Shown here: positions 53,608-63,807 of the stretch, one piece after another
Layout: each line of letters begins with the position of its first letter
Numbering within the stretch: the stretch's first letter is position 1
Source of the DNA: an uncultured Lachnospiraceae bacterium
Lineage (GTDB): Bacteria; Bacillota; Clostridia; Lachnospirales; Lachnospiraceae
DNA: 64,000 bases
Direction of reading: 5' to 3'
NCBI GenBank assembly: GCA_910588125.1
Contig: CAJUPI010000011.1
Coordinates: 8,060-72,059 of the forward strand
Position numbers and translations under genes: made by a program
Notes under the pieces: generated by a model
Seen by the model: the letters and a program-made list of their open reading frames with translations, nothing else
Database searches by the model: none
Told to the model about the DNA's origin: nothing

Positions 53608-55053
53608 CTAAAACTTCCTCACTCTGATATTTGGCATCTTGGAACTATATTCCATGTCTGCAATAGAAAGCTGTGTCCGGACGATTTTGCGCTTCTCAAA
53701 TGCAGGCTTAAAGCAATAAGTTTCAAATTCATCTCTGGTTATATCACTCATTGACCTGACATGGGGAAAAAGAATCTTCATATACGCCGTTGCCAGCCGG
53801 ATAATAGCTGTTGTATCTCTGGTATCTGCACTCTTGGGAATCTCCAACATATCGGTAACAATGGATGCATATTTTGACATTTTCCTCTGCATGGACAACA
53901 ACTCAGAAAAATATTCCACATTTAAAGAATACCCCTCCAGCTTTAAATCCTCCGTAATTCTTGGAAGATACCATCCCTCAATCATGCCATGAAACCGGTC
54001 TAACAGGGCTGTATCATGGAACACTTCCGGAAGTTCCTGAAAATATCGCTTATTCACAGGCATTCTGTGATTATTCAGTTCAATATTTCCCAGGAGAATC
54101 AACCCGGCTGTAGATGTCTGCTTTGCCTGTCCCATGGTAAAGGAGCCATTCTCCAGATATCCCTTTAATGCCCCCTGCAGTTCCTCCTGGTTCCCAAATA
54201 CAATCGTCTTAATTTCATCCATGGATACAAACTCATAGTTGGGAATAATCCCGGGCTTGTTGGACGCCAGGTCATAAAACAACTTTGCCCTGGTGACTTT
54301 CCCTCCACTGATCATCCACCCATATTTTGACAGATTGTTAAAAATATACGATTTACCGGTTCCCTTTGGCGCCAGTTCTATCAGATTTAAATTTGGTTCA
54401 CAAAACACAAGAAGCCTGGAAAGAAAAAGAAGCTTCTGTGTGTAGGATTCAAACTGCGAAGAATCCGGATTATATTCCATACATCGGATGATAAAATCAA
54501 TCCATTCTGTAATGGAGAACTCTTTTCTTGCCTCACAATAGTAATCCATATCCGGTGTATAGGGCTTAAACGGTTTAAATTTTACCAACTCGGCATAGCC
54601 CACATCACCATTTTCCGGACGGACATATTCCAGTGTCACAATTCCCCAGTTTTCTCCCTCTTTCATCCCTTCTCTCTGGGATCTCATGACATACTCATTT
54701 ACCCGGCCTTCATTGCTTTTTATCCCTATATCCGGAATGGAAAATTTAAAAATTCCGGTTTTCAGGTCGGACTCCACAATCACCCGTACCAGAATCTGTA
54801 TGGTTTCTCCTTTGATCAGCCGGCTTTTGATATCACTGTCCTTTGCCGGAATATGCCTGTCCAGGAAAGCAAACAGAGCCTCCTTGTCAACATTTTCCTG
54901 TTCATCGGAATATCGTTTAATCAGCCAGTCTTTGATAAAGGAAGGGACATTGACACCGGCAAACATATGATATCGTGCCGGTGTCTTAAAAATTGACTCC
55001 TCCGGGAAAATATCCCGGATTTTGTTATCTATATCAGTCATCGAATAAATCAT
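53608..55053 (-). CDS. brxL: BrxL-like AAA+ protein of type 4 BREX
   Basis: A 481-aa protein with an AAA+ core: Walker A APKGTGKS (near 227-233), Walker B-like FVSMDEIKT, and LILLGNIELNN and ELPEVFHDTALLDRFHGMIEGW as sensor region. BrxL of type 1 BREX is about 680 residues and ends in a Lon-protease-like domain; here the part after the AAA+ core is short and no Ser-Lys protease dyad is visible. It overlaps pglZ by 20 bases. BrxL forms rings on DNA in other systems. Confidence 0.85.
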   Translation of the reverse strand: MIYSMTDIDNKIRDIFPEESIFKTPARYHMFAGVNVPSFIKDWLIKRYSDEQENVDKEALFAFLDRHIPAKDSDIKSRLIKGETIQILVRVIVESDLKTGIFKFSIPDIGIKSNEGRVNEYVMRSQREGMKEGENWGIVTLEYVRPENGDVGYAELVKFKPFKPYTPDMDYYCEARKEFSITEWIDFIIRCMEYNPDSSQFESYTQKLLFLSRLLVFCEPNLNLIELAPKGTGKSYIFNNLSKYGWMISGGKVTRAKLFYDLASNKPGIIPNYEFVSMDEIKTIVFGNQEELQGALKGYLENGSFTMGQAKQTSTAGLILLGNIELNNHRMPVNKRYFQELPEVFHDTALLDRFHGMIEGWYLPRITEDLKLEGYSLNVEYFSELLSMQRKMSKYASIVTDMLEIPKSADTRDTTAIIRLATAYMKILFPHVRSMSDITRDEFETYCFKPAFEKRKIVRTQLSIADMEYSSKMPNIRVRKF

Positions 55054-57478
55054 CTCCCATCTTTATTGGCGGGACAGTCTTAAATGGGAAGCTTTGCTTA
55101 TCTATCACAATTTCTATATCCTGTCCGATTGCTCTTTTTAATTCACCTGTCCATGTATTCGTATCACTATGAAAAACCATTTCCACATTCGTACCATCTT
55201 TCGCCTTCAATATTACAATTTCATCTTTTGGTACTGGATTGATTTTTACTTCTATCTGTCTGCTGCGTCCTGCAACTTTAAGATTTACTGGTCTCACTCT
55301 ATAATATCTTGTGGTTTGTTTCCCCTTATGAACAACAATAACCGGAACAAGAACCTCCTCTGGTGTTGCGCCCCCATGAACCACATATTTTGAGTTCTTA
55401 TACAATGACCGTTGATTCAGGGCAATCACCCACTGACATCCAAATTCATCATCATACAGGAAATAATCGTTACTGGAATCGATTCCTTTCCTGTCTTTGT
55501 TCAGATAACATCTTCCATCATGATCAGATTTGTCGAAGTCATACTCCTTATCTTCCTTTTTGATTTTATGCCCCACAGTAGCCCCATGATCTGCCGTTAT
55601 TGCAAAATCATGATCCCCTTCCTCGTCTATGATTCTGTCCACCAATGCCTCAATAATGGACAATGCATTCTCAAGGTTCTTTACAGGGTAATAAATACTG
55701 CCATGAATCACCTGTTTATCATAATCATTCATCCACTTATATTCCGAAGGATAAAATTTCTGAGCCACATCGGTCGTTGATGGCAAATGACATTTGCCAT
55801 AACAGGAAGATGTTACGGAGTATCCCCGGTCCTCCAGTATTTTCAGGAGATATCCCATAAATTCTGCCCCAACCCCATCTAAAACATAAACGGTTCCTTT
55901 ATAACCTTTATTTTTCAGAAATACTTCCGGATAGTCTATTTGATTGTCCAAATACCATTTGTAAAATACGTTTTCATCCCTGTTCCATTCCAGAAGAGAG
56001 GTTTTATATGTTTCTCCATTCTCCTGCGCAAGCCGCAAATCTCTGTATTTTTTAAAGTATGCTTCAAACTTTCCCCTATACTCTTCTGGCTCTGCATTAC
56101 TTTCCTCATCATTTAAATAATACCAAAACTCTGGATAAATCTCTCTTATCCGATCTTTCTTCATGAATTTCATTCGGTAAAGCCAGATAATCATCTGACG
56201 CTCATAGTCGCTAAAGCAGGTCAGATAAGGAACGATTTCCTCCCCCAGGACTTCACTTAGCGTATCTTTTTTCTGCACTAAGGCCTCATTTTCTTCATTA
56301 AAACTAATCGCATCTAAAACGACAGTAGTTTTTCTCCGAATCGTACCTGCCAATAATGCATTATAATAGGCTGTCATCCTGTTAGAAAAGATAATATCCC
56401 GTTCTATTTTCCTGGCTGATGCAAGAATCTGTCCTCTCTCCTTGCACAGGGCAACATCTTTTAGATCAAATATGCATTCGTACACTTTTTCTAATAACTC
56501 TCTTTCCGATAATTCTTCTATACAAGACATCACCCTGTAAAGATAAGAATTTTTCGGTGCCTTCATGAGAACATAGTTTTGAATCAGCCAGCGTTTAAAC
56601 ATATCATTGGTTTTCCATAAACTATACACATTGACAGAATTAACATTCTGTGCATTGATTTCTGACAATATAATATCTTCGATTGTTTTTCCGTTCCCAT
56701 TTCTGACAAGCGTAATCAATTGGTTGTAAAACCTCTCTGAATCCTTTTCATAGGCATGCAGATTATCGATCAAATACATATATTTCAGTATCTCTTGACT
56801 GTTTTCTATTTGCTGAATATTATACACATTGTCCGGACTGGCTTGCTTATAATAATTCAGTAAAACCTTTGAAGTACACAGGATCGGTTTCGTTGTATCA
56901 ATGTCCGGATTCTTCCACATATCGAACCATTCTTTTGAATTTGTCACTTCATTGGAATAATCTTCCATGTTCAGCCTGGAATCCACAAAGAACATACGCG
57001 GCAGGTCTTCGACATCTGTTTCATTCAGCAGAGGATTATATTCTCTTAACCTTCTGTGATGGGATTGTATCGTCTTTTTGATTTGGCTGTAAAGTGCAAA
57101 ACAGGGAAAATAAAGTCTTCTCTTAGGATTCCCTTCCAAATATTCGATTTCCAAAAGGCTAAGCAGCAGAGAAACGAAATCATTTGTCCCTAAAAACCTT
57201 ACATATTCAGAAAATCCCACAATAATAAAGCTTTTCCTTACATCCAATTCTTTTATCTTCTTTATCAATTGAATTGTGCTAAGCCACCCCTCCTCATGGG
57301 GCAGACAATCTGTAAGGTTATAAATCTCAACGTTTCTCAGTTGTCTTTGCAGCTGAATAAACGTATCGGATATTCCACCTTCGTATTTTATGCTAAAAAA
57401 ACGCACAGGGTATCGATCATAAGTTCCGTTTCGCGCTAAATCACTTTTCATCAATTCCACTAAAGCTGTAATATCCAT
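55034..57478 (-). CDS. pglZ: PglZ-type BREX phosphatase-superfamily protein
   Basis: An 814-aa protein. The C-terminal alkaline-phosphatase-superfamily domain has VYVLDGVGAEFM (metal Asp near 534) and ITADHGATVG (Asp-His near 630). The N-terminal half is helical with no named domain. PglZ is the hallmark of BREX/Pgl phage-exclusion systems; its reaction is not settled. It lies 16 bases after brxC and overlaps brxL, and it is a core gene of type 4 BREX. Confidence 0.92.
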   Translation of the reverse strand: MDITALVELMKSDLARNGTYDRYPVRFFSIKYEGGISDTFIQLQRQLRNVEIYNLTDCLPHEEGWLSTIQLIKKIKELDVRKSFIIVGFSEYVRFLGTNDFVSLLLSLLEIEYLEGNPKRRLYFPCFALYSQIKKTIQSHHRRLREYNPLLNETDVEDLPRMFFVDSRLNMEDYSNEVTNSKEWFDMWKNPDIDTTKPILCTSKVLLNYYKQASPDNVYNIQQIENSQEILKYMYLIDNLHAYEKDSERFYNQLITLVRNGNGKTIEDIILSEINAQNVNSVNVYSLWKTNDMFKRWLIQNYVLMKAPKNSYLYRVMSCIEELSERELLEKVYECIFDLKDVALCKERGQILASARKIERDIIFSNRMTAYYNALLAGTIRRKTTVVLDAISFNEENEALVQKKDTLSEVLGEEIVPYLTCFSDYERQMIIWLYRMKFMKKDRIREIYPEFWYYLNDEESNAEPEEYRGKFEAYFKKYRDLRLAQENGETYKTSLLEWNRDENVFYKWYLDNQIDYPEVFLKNKGYKGTVYVLDGVGAEFMGYLLKILEDRGYSVTSSCYGKCHLPSTTDVAQKFYPSEYKWMNDYDKQVIHGSIYYPVKNLENALSIIEALVDRIIDEEGDHDFAITADHGATVGHKIKKEDKEYDFDKSDHDGRCYLNKDRKGIDSSNDYFLYDDEFGCQWVIALNQRSLYKNSKYVVHGGATPEEVLVPVIVVHKGKQTTRYYRVRPVNLKVAGRSRQIEVKINPVPKDEIVILKAKDGTNVEMVFHSDTNTWTGELKRAIGQDIEIVIDKQSFPFKTVPPIKMGDDLFDD

Positions 57479-57494
57479 GTAACATCCCCCTGTC

Positions 57495-60400
57495 CTACAA
57501 CAGATTATCGATATCTCCCAAAATATCTGTGTATTTATCTGCCAGTGCAGTCAGAACAGCATATAACTTCTCACTGTCTGCCCTGTACTGTTCCAGCTTC
57601 GTTTTTGCTCTTATCCTTAATTGCGACCCGTCATTATTTCCTGAATCTGGTTTGCCTATTATTCCATTGGTATCAGAATTCCCACCCTCATTCTGCCTGT
57701 TATCTGGTTGTCTGGGCTCTGGGTCAGTATCTGGATCCGGCTCTTTGGATATTCCTTTTGTTATTTTCCAATACCATATCTGTTCATGAACATCATCCTC
57801 CTCCCAGAAAACAATGTCTCCTGACATAGCGCCTTTTAGATGCTCCCACACACTCTGCAAAGAATCCTCATTTTCTCCTATCTTCTCAAGTTCTTTCAAG
57901 ATATAGGTGTTTAAACACTGTACATTTTCTACACTGGCAATAGCAGAGGAGAGTTCCACACTGAATTTCTTTATTCCCTCCAACAACTCTATAATAAAGC
58001 TTTGCTGAATATTATCATCCGTACTTTTGGAAAATTTAAACATCTTATCAATAAATGTTCTATACGGTTCGGAGCACTCACCAATATATTTCAGAGCCCA
58101 CAAAGGTGCTTCACTTTGTTCCCGGAACTTTTTACGGATAGCCCACTTTGTCCCCAGCAATCCATCCTGATCTGTAATTCCAAAAACAATATTCAGCCTG
58201 TCAGTAAGGTCACGTTCTTCTTCTGTGCTCATACGCACCACAAACTTATCATTAAATTTATTCTTTTCCCAATACTCGAAGATAGCGACCACTACCTCCT
58301 TCATTACCGTCTTATCGATTTTTTGGCCATTTCCCGATGTATAAAGCCTGTCTACATAAGGCCGTAATGCAAGCCCCAGGGCACCCATAAATAACCGGTT
58401 CTGGTAATACCCAAATTCCGGCCTGACAATATAATGAAATTCGTCCCCCAGATTTATGGAAGTTTCATTTTTATTTTTCTCAAATATTCGCCTTACTTCC
58501 TGACAGATCTTAACCACAGGAATATTACTGTCATCGGAAACAAGTTCAAGATTTTCGTTAAAAAGCAGCTGGTTTCCACTGGTAAGCAAAGAATTTACTG
58601 CACTGTCTGCACTGGTTGCATTCTTTTCCAGTTCACTCTTTGTTCTCGAATACAACACTAATTCTACAGCTTTTTTACTTAATTGATGCCTCCATGCTGT
58701 ATTTGGTACCGGGAGATCATCTAACCCGTGTTTAAAAATCGCCTTTACATACTTTCTGTTCAAATGTTTATTACACTGATTAAAAGGAACATGAATTGCA
58801 TCTCCACGGAATATAATATCAGCCATTCCGGAATTAATAATTTCCTCAATCCATTGGGAAATCCACTTTTCCGCATTTTTTCCGCCTTCAATCCGTTCTT
58901 CGTCCAACTGCAAGGCCCTGGCAACCGTCTCCTGTGCAAGACTGTCAAGATATGCCTCAAACCTCTTATTGCCCAATTCCGTATTGATTCCAATAAATAT
59001 AATGTTCCTTAATTCTTCCTCCGCAGAAAGCTTAAGAAGCATATCTCTTGAGGTTATCTGGTCTGTTTCCCTTCTTCCCAGAATGTCATCTAACTCTCTT
59101 GTGCTTCCACGATACACCATCAAAGCCACATTAACTGTATAATTTTTCTTGAATTTTGCCGACAATTTTCCCCTGAGAAGATGCTCTTTCTCCCCTCCCC
59201 AGAAAACCTGGGCATCCAATTCCCGCGGTATCTCTCTGGAAATATTATTTCTCAGTTTGCCAAGACATTTGATGGAATATTCTTCTATAATCTTACTTAC
59301 ATCCTCTTTAAAGGGATAAATCTTTTTCTTCTCATCAAACACTTTTTTAGGCGGAAGTGAAGAAGATGCTATCTCGAAGATACCATCCGGGTTACGGTGA
59401 AGAATTTGATTTTCATCAATATAGTCCAGGATAGACACCACTTTCCTCTCATCCAGCACGCCGCTAAATGCTGCAATGATATTATCTGTCCTTGGATTTA
59501 CCATATTCTTCTCTGATTCATCTGCATCTGTGGTTGTCACACGGTATAATACATTCAACAGCAAAATGGTCTTAAAAACCGCATAATAATCTTCTCCCTG
59601 CCCTAAGACAGTCTCTCCTGACAGCTTAAATTTATTTGTAATCACATCAAAATGCCCGGCAGCATTCTGTTCAAAATCCTTATAGAAAAAATCCCAAACA
59701 TAGTCTGGTGTTAAAAAATTCTTATCTTCAATATCGGTCTCAATAAATTTTTTAAACCCACGCTCGTTATCATTCAAAAACTCAAAGATGCTTCTCTCTG
59801 CTTCTCCCACCACCCTTGACACAAAAGTTGCCAGATAAGAAGTATAGGGGTGAAAAGGATACAGACTGATAATTTTTTCCTTGATTTCAGCCGCATTGGC
59901 TGCATCACTGTCAACTACCTTTTCAACAACCGTCTTGACACTGGGCACATCCAGAAAGTTTTTTTGTATCAATTCGTTTAAAATATCCGGCTGTTTACGC
60001 TCCAGGGCTCCTGAAAGAATATGGAAGGTAGTAGTCGGCTGCATCCCATAATCCAGTTCAATGAATCTGGCCTTGGCCATGTTCCGTTCATCTTCCTTTA
60101 GTTCCTTATAAGACTCCGTTGCCTCCAATTTCTTGTGTGTTACCAAAAGAAGATAAACTCCCAGAGTGTCAGTATTATTCGATACTTCTGCACAGCTAAG
60201 TTCCGCAATATCCTGTATCGCATTCAAAATGCTTCGTCTCTCAGAGATATCCAGCAAGGATGTAAATTCATCCCACATCAGCAACAAATAATCAGCAATA
60301 CCCCTTTCTTTTAACTCTTTTTTAATTTCTGTCAGCCATTCAATAATATTATGCGTTCTGAATCCTCCCAGACCGGCTTTTTTTACTTCATCTGCAATAA

Positions 60401-61001
60401 TCCGAAGTACTTTTGTATCATTTTCTTCCAACCGGTTCACCAACTGTTGCTTATTAGCTGCATAGCTGTACAATTCAATATTGTCCTTGAGCAGGTTTTC
60501 AAAAAAAGAATCCAATAGTCCCTTCTTTAAAATGTCTAACAAAGATTCAAAATCTGTCTTCGTTGAAATCCTGATATCTCCCAGAGCAGCCGCAACCTGT
60601 TGCTGAATAACATAATTAAGATCTGCCACATCCGTAATGCCACAAACGCCTTTCAGTACTACAGGAAACACCCTTTTTTCTTTTCTGAATGCCGATATAC
60701 TGCCTCTTAACTGACTACGGTTAATTTTTGGTATGTAATCTTCTATATCAGAATAATCATCACAAAGCAAATGTTTGATAACAGACAAGGAATGGCTCTT
60801 CCCTGTCCCATATGTACCCTGAATCCAGATAGACTTCCGATTATTTAATACTGGTGATGTAAAACAGTTGATTATTTGAGATAAATTACCTTCAAACCTC
60901 TCATTGGATATAAAAGTTTTCCATGCCTCTCCCCTGTCTGACGTAATATCAAAGGCTGATTTAAAGTGTTTTTCAACATTAATAATCTCTGAGTACTTCA
61001 T
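57495..61001 (-). CDS. brxC: BrxC/PglY-type large ATPase
   Basis: An 1168-aa ATPase of the BrxC/PglY family. Walker A GTYGTGKSH is at residues 62-70, Walker B is LLMWDEFTSLLD (near 240). The long helical body follows and the last 100 residues hold an Asp/Pro/Asn-rich linker and a coiled-coil end. In BREX, BrxC is needed for both marking and exclusion. The ATG follows GGAGGGTATT. It lies nine bases after the small zinc-ribbon gene. Confidence 0.92.
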   Translation of the reverse strand: MKYSEIINVEKHFKSAFDITSDRGEAWKTFISNERFEGNLSQIINCFTSPVLNNRKSIWIQGTYGTGKSHSLSVIKHLLCDDYSDIEDYIPKINRSQLRGSISAFRKEKRVFPVVLKGVCGITDVADLNYVIQQQVAAALGDIRISTKTDFESLLDILKKGLLDSFFENLLKDNIELYSYAANKQQLVNRLEENDTKVLRIIADEVKKAGLGGFRTHNIIEWLTEIKKELKERGIADYLLLMWDEFTSLLDISERRSILNAIQDIAELSCAEVSNNTDTLGVYLLLVTHKKLEATESYKELKEDERNMAKARFIELDYGMQPTTTFHILSGALERKQPDILNELIQKNFLDVPSVKTVVEKVVDSDAANAAEIKEKIISLYPFHPYTSYLATFVSRVVGEAERSIFEFLNDNERGFKKFIETDIEDKNFLTPDYVWDFFYKDFEQNAAGHFDVITNKFKLSGETVLGQGEDYYAVFKTILLLNVLYRVTTTDADESEKNMVNPRTDNIIAAFSGVLDERKVVSILDYIDENQILHRNPDGIFEIASSSLPPKKVFDEKKKIYPFKEDVSKIIEEYSIKCLGKLRNNISREIPRELDAQVFWGGEKEHLLRGKLSAKFKKNYTVNVALMVYRGSTRELDDILGRRETDQITSRDMLLKLSAEEELRNIIFIGINTELGNKRFEAYLDSLAQETVARALQLDEERIEGGKNAEKWISQWIEEIINSGMADIIFRGDAIHVPFNQCNKHLNRKYVKAIFKHGLDDLPVPNTAWRHQLSKKAVELVLYSRTKSELEKNATSADSAVNSLLTSGNQLLFNENLELVSDDSNIPVVKICQEVRRIFEKNKNETSINLGDEFHYIVRPEFGYYQNRLFMGALGLALRPYVDRLYTSGNGQKIDKTVMKEVVVAIFEYWEKNKFNDKFVVRMSTEEERDLTDRLNIVFGITDQDGLLGTKWAIRKKFREQSEAPLWALKYIGECSEPYRTFIDKMFKFSKSTDDNIQQSFIIELLEGIKKFSVELSSAIASVENVQCLNTYILKELEKIGENEDSLQSVWEHLKGAMSGDIVFWEEDDVHEQIWYWKITKGISKEPDPDTDPEPRQPDNRQNEGGNSDTNGIIGKPDSGNNDGSQLRIRAKTKLEQYRADSEKLYAVLTALADKYTDILGDIDNLL

Positions 61002-61010
61002 AATACCCTC

Positions 61011-61202
61011 CTACAAAAATAATGTACAGCCCTCTTCCTTAAACTGCTCAATTTTTTCTAAAAGTATCTCCTGATCGGTATTTAAATATTCACTCAAACA
61101 ATCCAGACAAAGGAATTGTTTTGTATTTTTTCCCAGCATTTTTTTATTCAGGGCAATCTCATCCTTCTTTAAATTTCTGCTGCAACTGATACATATTTTC
61201 AT
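61011..61202 (-). CDS. Small zinc-ribbon protein between brxP and brxC (63 aa)
   Basis: The protein has CISC near the start and CLDC in the middle (two CxxC pairs, a zinc-ribbon pattern) and a charged C-terminal helix (EKIEQFKEEG). Its ATG overlaps the brxP stop (ATGA), so it is translated with brxP. It might hold BrxP to a partner. No family name is known to me. Confidence 0.65.
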   Translation of the reverse strand: MKICISCSRNLKKDEIALNKKMLGKNTKQFLCLDCLSEYLNTDQEILLEKIEQFKEEGCTLFL

Positions 61203-63601
61203 ATCTTCTTAACCATCCTGCTTAACAAATCCAACGATGTAAATTCCTCTGCCAGATGTATATTTTCCAGACCACCAAGTAAGTCCGCGGAAAGAATTTC
61301 ATGATTTGTAAGCCCTCTTAATGCATTCAAAAAATTTTCACTGTCCATGTTAAAAACATTACAGACTCCCATACATCTTTCCTCATAAACATCCGAAACC
61401 GTAAGTTCATATTCATGATTTATTTCTGCATTTTTATAAAGCAGATAAGCAACTGCCACAGAAGATATCTTGGATGTTCCATGCTTGCACACAGTTTTTA
61501 CCTGATTGCCCTTCTTTTCCATCAGGCCAATATGCAGGCTGCTGTCATCCTCTCTCTCCGTTGAGCCCAATGGCGAGTTACAGAATGTATTTACCAAAGC
61601 ATCCACAGGGTTTTTTAATGTACTTCCTTTCAAGGCCGGGTATTCTTCCTTGAGGAGTTCCACCAACTCCTGTTTAGAATAGGTTGCCTCATTTTTAACT
61701 GCATTTACATACCATCTCGCAATCGCGGAATTAAAGGAAAGGTTAATCCAGATAATCTGCCAGACAACTAGCGGATTAGAATCATAGACCGGTCTCAGTA
61801 ATTTAGCCAATCCTGTCACCTTGTTTTCTTTATTTTCCACAAGTTCTGCCTCTTTGAGCCAGTTTAACATTGCCGGTATCTGTTTGGGTCCAAGATTCCC
61901 ATGTCCTTCAAACCAATCATCCATCTGTTCAAAAAATGTGGCAAGCCACTCATTTCTCATTCCAAATGTTGAATATTTATCAATCCCAGATGTCTTTGTC
62001 GCAGTTCCGCCCACAGCTTTCCCTCCTTCATAAACCATCCTTCTTGTTGCAATGATACACCCTTTTGTATTGATGCCAAAACAATTATGACAATGAATGC
62101 ATCTTGACCGGTCAAGCTGCAAGGAATCCCGCACTGTCAGGGCTCCTGTAGGACATTCAATCTCACATACTCCACACAGTTCACAATAAGCTGTCTTGGT
62201 GAATGCTTTCGTCAAATAGCTGATAAGCATAATCCTGTTTGTTGTTCCTGCTGCTTTAAACCGAATGGAATTGTTACCATAATAGACATCAAACTTAACG
62301 ATATCATCATCAAATTTTAATTCACCCTTATCATGGTTTACATCAATCTTTTCCAGGAAATACTCGCCAATCGTAGAAAACCAGACTTCCCAATTGACCT
62401 TTGGATTCTGAACAATACACTCAAAATCAGGTTCTTTAGTGATAATATCCATTCTGGATGCATCCTGCGCAAGACCCTTTCCTCCTGCATTTTTCTTCCA
62501 GTTTCCTTTGGCAATATACTCATCTATTTTTGCCTGTGGTGTAATCCCAATATTTTTAGCCATTTCTTCTATTACGCTGATATAATCTGCCGCAATCTGC
62601 GGATATCTTTTTCTTATGACATATTCGGACCAATCCGATGCAAATGGACAAACCCCACATCCCACTCTGGTCAGCCCTAAAGTATAGGCAGGATTTATCT
62701 GCACTCTGTTTTTATACAGATACAGGTAAGTTTCTGTCACATTCCATTTTATAATCGGCCTGCAGTTAATAAGATTGACATGCTTCACACCTTCCCCTAC
62801 CCGGTTATAAGATGCACGTTTGGAACTCTCGTCATTCCGGACACCTTCAAAAACCACAAGCCTTGGCTGGGATTCTATCTGAAGCAACTCTTTCATCTTT
62901 CTCCCAAATAAAGCGGTTTTCAATACCGAACAGCACCATCTGTTGAACCTGCTTGGCGGCCCGTAGGTTTTCCACATGTCTAATGCAGATTTTTCGCTCT
63001 TTGCCTGTTCTAATTTAAATCCGGGAAACTTTTTCTGATAATATTTTTCTGTTGTTTTCATCAAATCCATAGTACAGGGAAGTTCCATCCCGGTATTTGT
63101 GAATACCACCTTGAATTTCTCATGAGGTATCACTCTGCTGACCAAATCCAGTACAACCTGTGAATCCTTTCCTCCACTAAAGGCTACTACAAATCCTGCT
63201 ATCTTTTTCTTTTTTTGATAGTTCTCATATTTTAGTTTTATGAAGTCCATAGCCTCATCTTCTGCTACTTCCAGAGACTTTTTATTTTTATATAATACTG
63301 CTTCCAGGTCAATAGGTTTTAGTATTTTTCCCTTGTCTTTTTCATCCACAATCACATCCGGGTCTTCGTAAATATTTCCCTCTTTTGCTTCTGCAATCAG
63401 TTCACCACAATAAAAATACTTCTTATCTATTTCCCAACAAACAGGGACATTTTCCTCTGGCAAAACAAATATCTCACTTAACCCGAGCATTCTCATTTCT
63501 TCTACATATACCGGGCGTGGCGCTTTAATTGCCTCATATTCTTCTATATACTCTGATAAAATCACTCCGTTATTTTTAGCATCCCATTTGATTTTGAACA
63601 T
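61199..63601 (-). CDS. brxP: BrxP: PAPS-reductase/ATP-pyrophosphatase with ferredoxin domain (type 4 BREX)
   Basis: An 800-aa protein. The PP-loop motif AFSGGKDSQ is at residues 140-148, with the PAPS-reductase-type Cys223-Cys224 (RWCCSVLK) and Cys315/Cys318 (GCGVCPF), which in related enzymes hold an Fe-S cluster. A ferredoxin-like domain (Cys473, 476, 479, 483 and Cys501, 504, 507) follows. DndC, which inserts sulfur into DNA, uses the same PP-loop fold. BrxP takes the place of the PglX methyltransferase in type 4 BREX. Start: ATG at 63601, behind AGGAG. First intact gene of the operon. Confidence 0.9.
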   Translation of the reverse strand: MFKIKWDAKNNGVILSEYIEEYEAIKAPRPVYVEEMRMLGLSEIFVLPEENVPVCWEIDKKYFYCGELIAEAKEGNIYEDPDVIVDEKDKGKILKPIDLEAVLYKNKKSLEVAEDEAMDFIKLKYENYQKKKKIAGFVVAFSGGKDSQVVLDLVSRVIPHEKFKVVFTNTGMELPCTMDLMKTTEKYYQKKFPGFKLEQAKSEKSALDMWKTYGPPSRFNRWCCSVLKTALFGRKMKELLQIESQPRLVVFEGVRNDESSKRASYNRVGEGVKHVNLINCRPIIKWNVTETYLYLYKNRVQINPAYTLGLTRVGCGVCPFASDWSEYVIRKRYPQIAADYISVIEEMAKNIGITPQAKIDEYIAKGNWKKNAGGKGLAQDASRMDIITKEPDFECIVQNPKVNWEVWFSTIGEYFLEKIDVNHDKGELKFDDDIVKFDVYYGNNSIRFKAAGTTNRIMLISYLTKAFTKTAYCELCGVCEIECPTGALTVRDSLQLDRSRCIHCHNCFGINTKGCIIATRRMVYEGGKAVGGTATKTSGIDKYSTFGMRNEWLATFFEQMDDWFEGHGNLGPKQIPAMLNWLKEAELVENKENKVTGLAKLLRPVYDSNPLVVWQIIWINLSFNSAIARWYVNAVKNEATYSKQELVELLKEEYPALKGSTLKNPVDALVNTFCNSPLGSTEREDDSSLHIGLMEKKGNQVKTVCKHGTSKISSVAVAYLLYKNAEINHEYELTVSDVYEERCMGVCNVFNMDSENFLNALRGLTNHEILSADLLGGLENIHLAEEFTSLDLLSRMVKKI

Positions 63602-63615
63602 AATGCATGCATCTC

Positions 63616-63797
63616 CTAGTGGCAATTCTTTGATTCATTATTCTTCATCCATTCATCAATTTCATTGATATCGAAACGCCATAAACGTCCTTTTTAATAT
63701 GCTAGCCTAGCATGCCTTCTTTATTAATCTAATCCTTGACAATATCTCTGTTAACATGTAAATACTCACACACTTCCTTCATGGAAAGTTTCTTATT
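63616..63797 (-). pseudogene. Excisionase-type HTH regulator, broken, upstream of brxP
   Basis: The minus strand reads LSMKEVCEYLHVNRDIVKD, then a stop in place of the Trp usual at this point (TGG to TAG, near 63740), INKEGM, a frame change, and then KGRLWRFDINEIDEWMKNNE in another frame up to the stop at 63616. This is the HTH_17/excisionase domain seen in front of many defence operons. One nonsense change and one frameshift separate the two halves, so an intact regulator is not made. Confidence 0.75.
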
Positions 63798-63807
63798 TTC
63801 CTAAACC

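Noticed and set aside
48715..63601. Classical Dnd or Ssp phosphorothioation system
   Set aside because: No DndB/D/E or SspB/C is present; the core genes are BREX (pglZ, brxC, brxL).
48715..63601. Type 1 BREX or DISARM
   Set aside because: There is no PglX-type or other DNA methyltransferase, and no BrxA/BrxB or DrmA/B/C.
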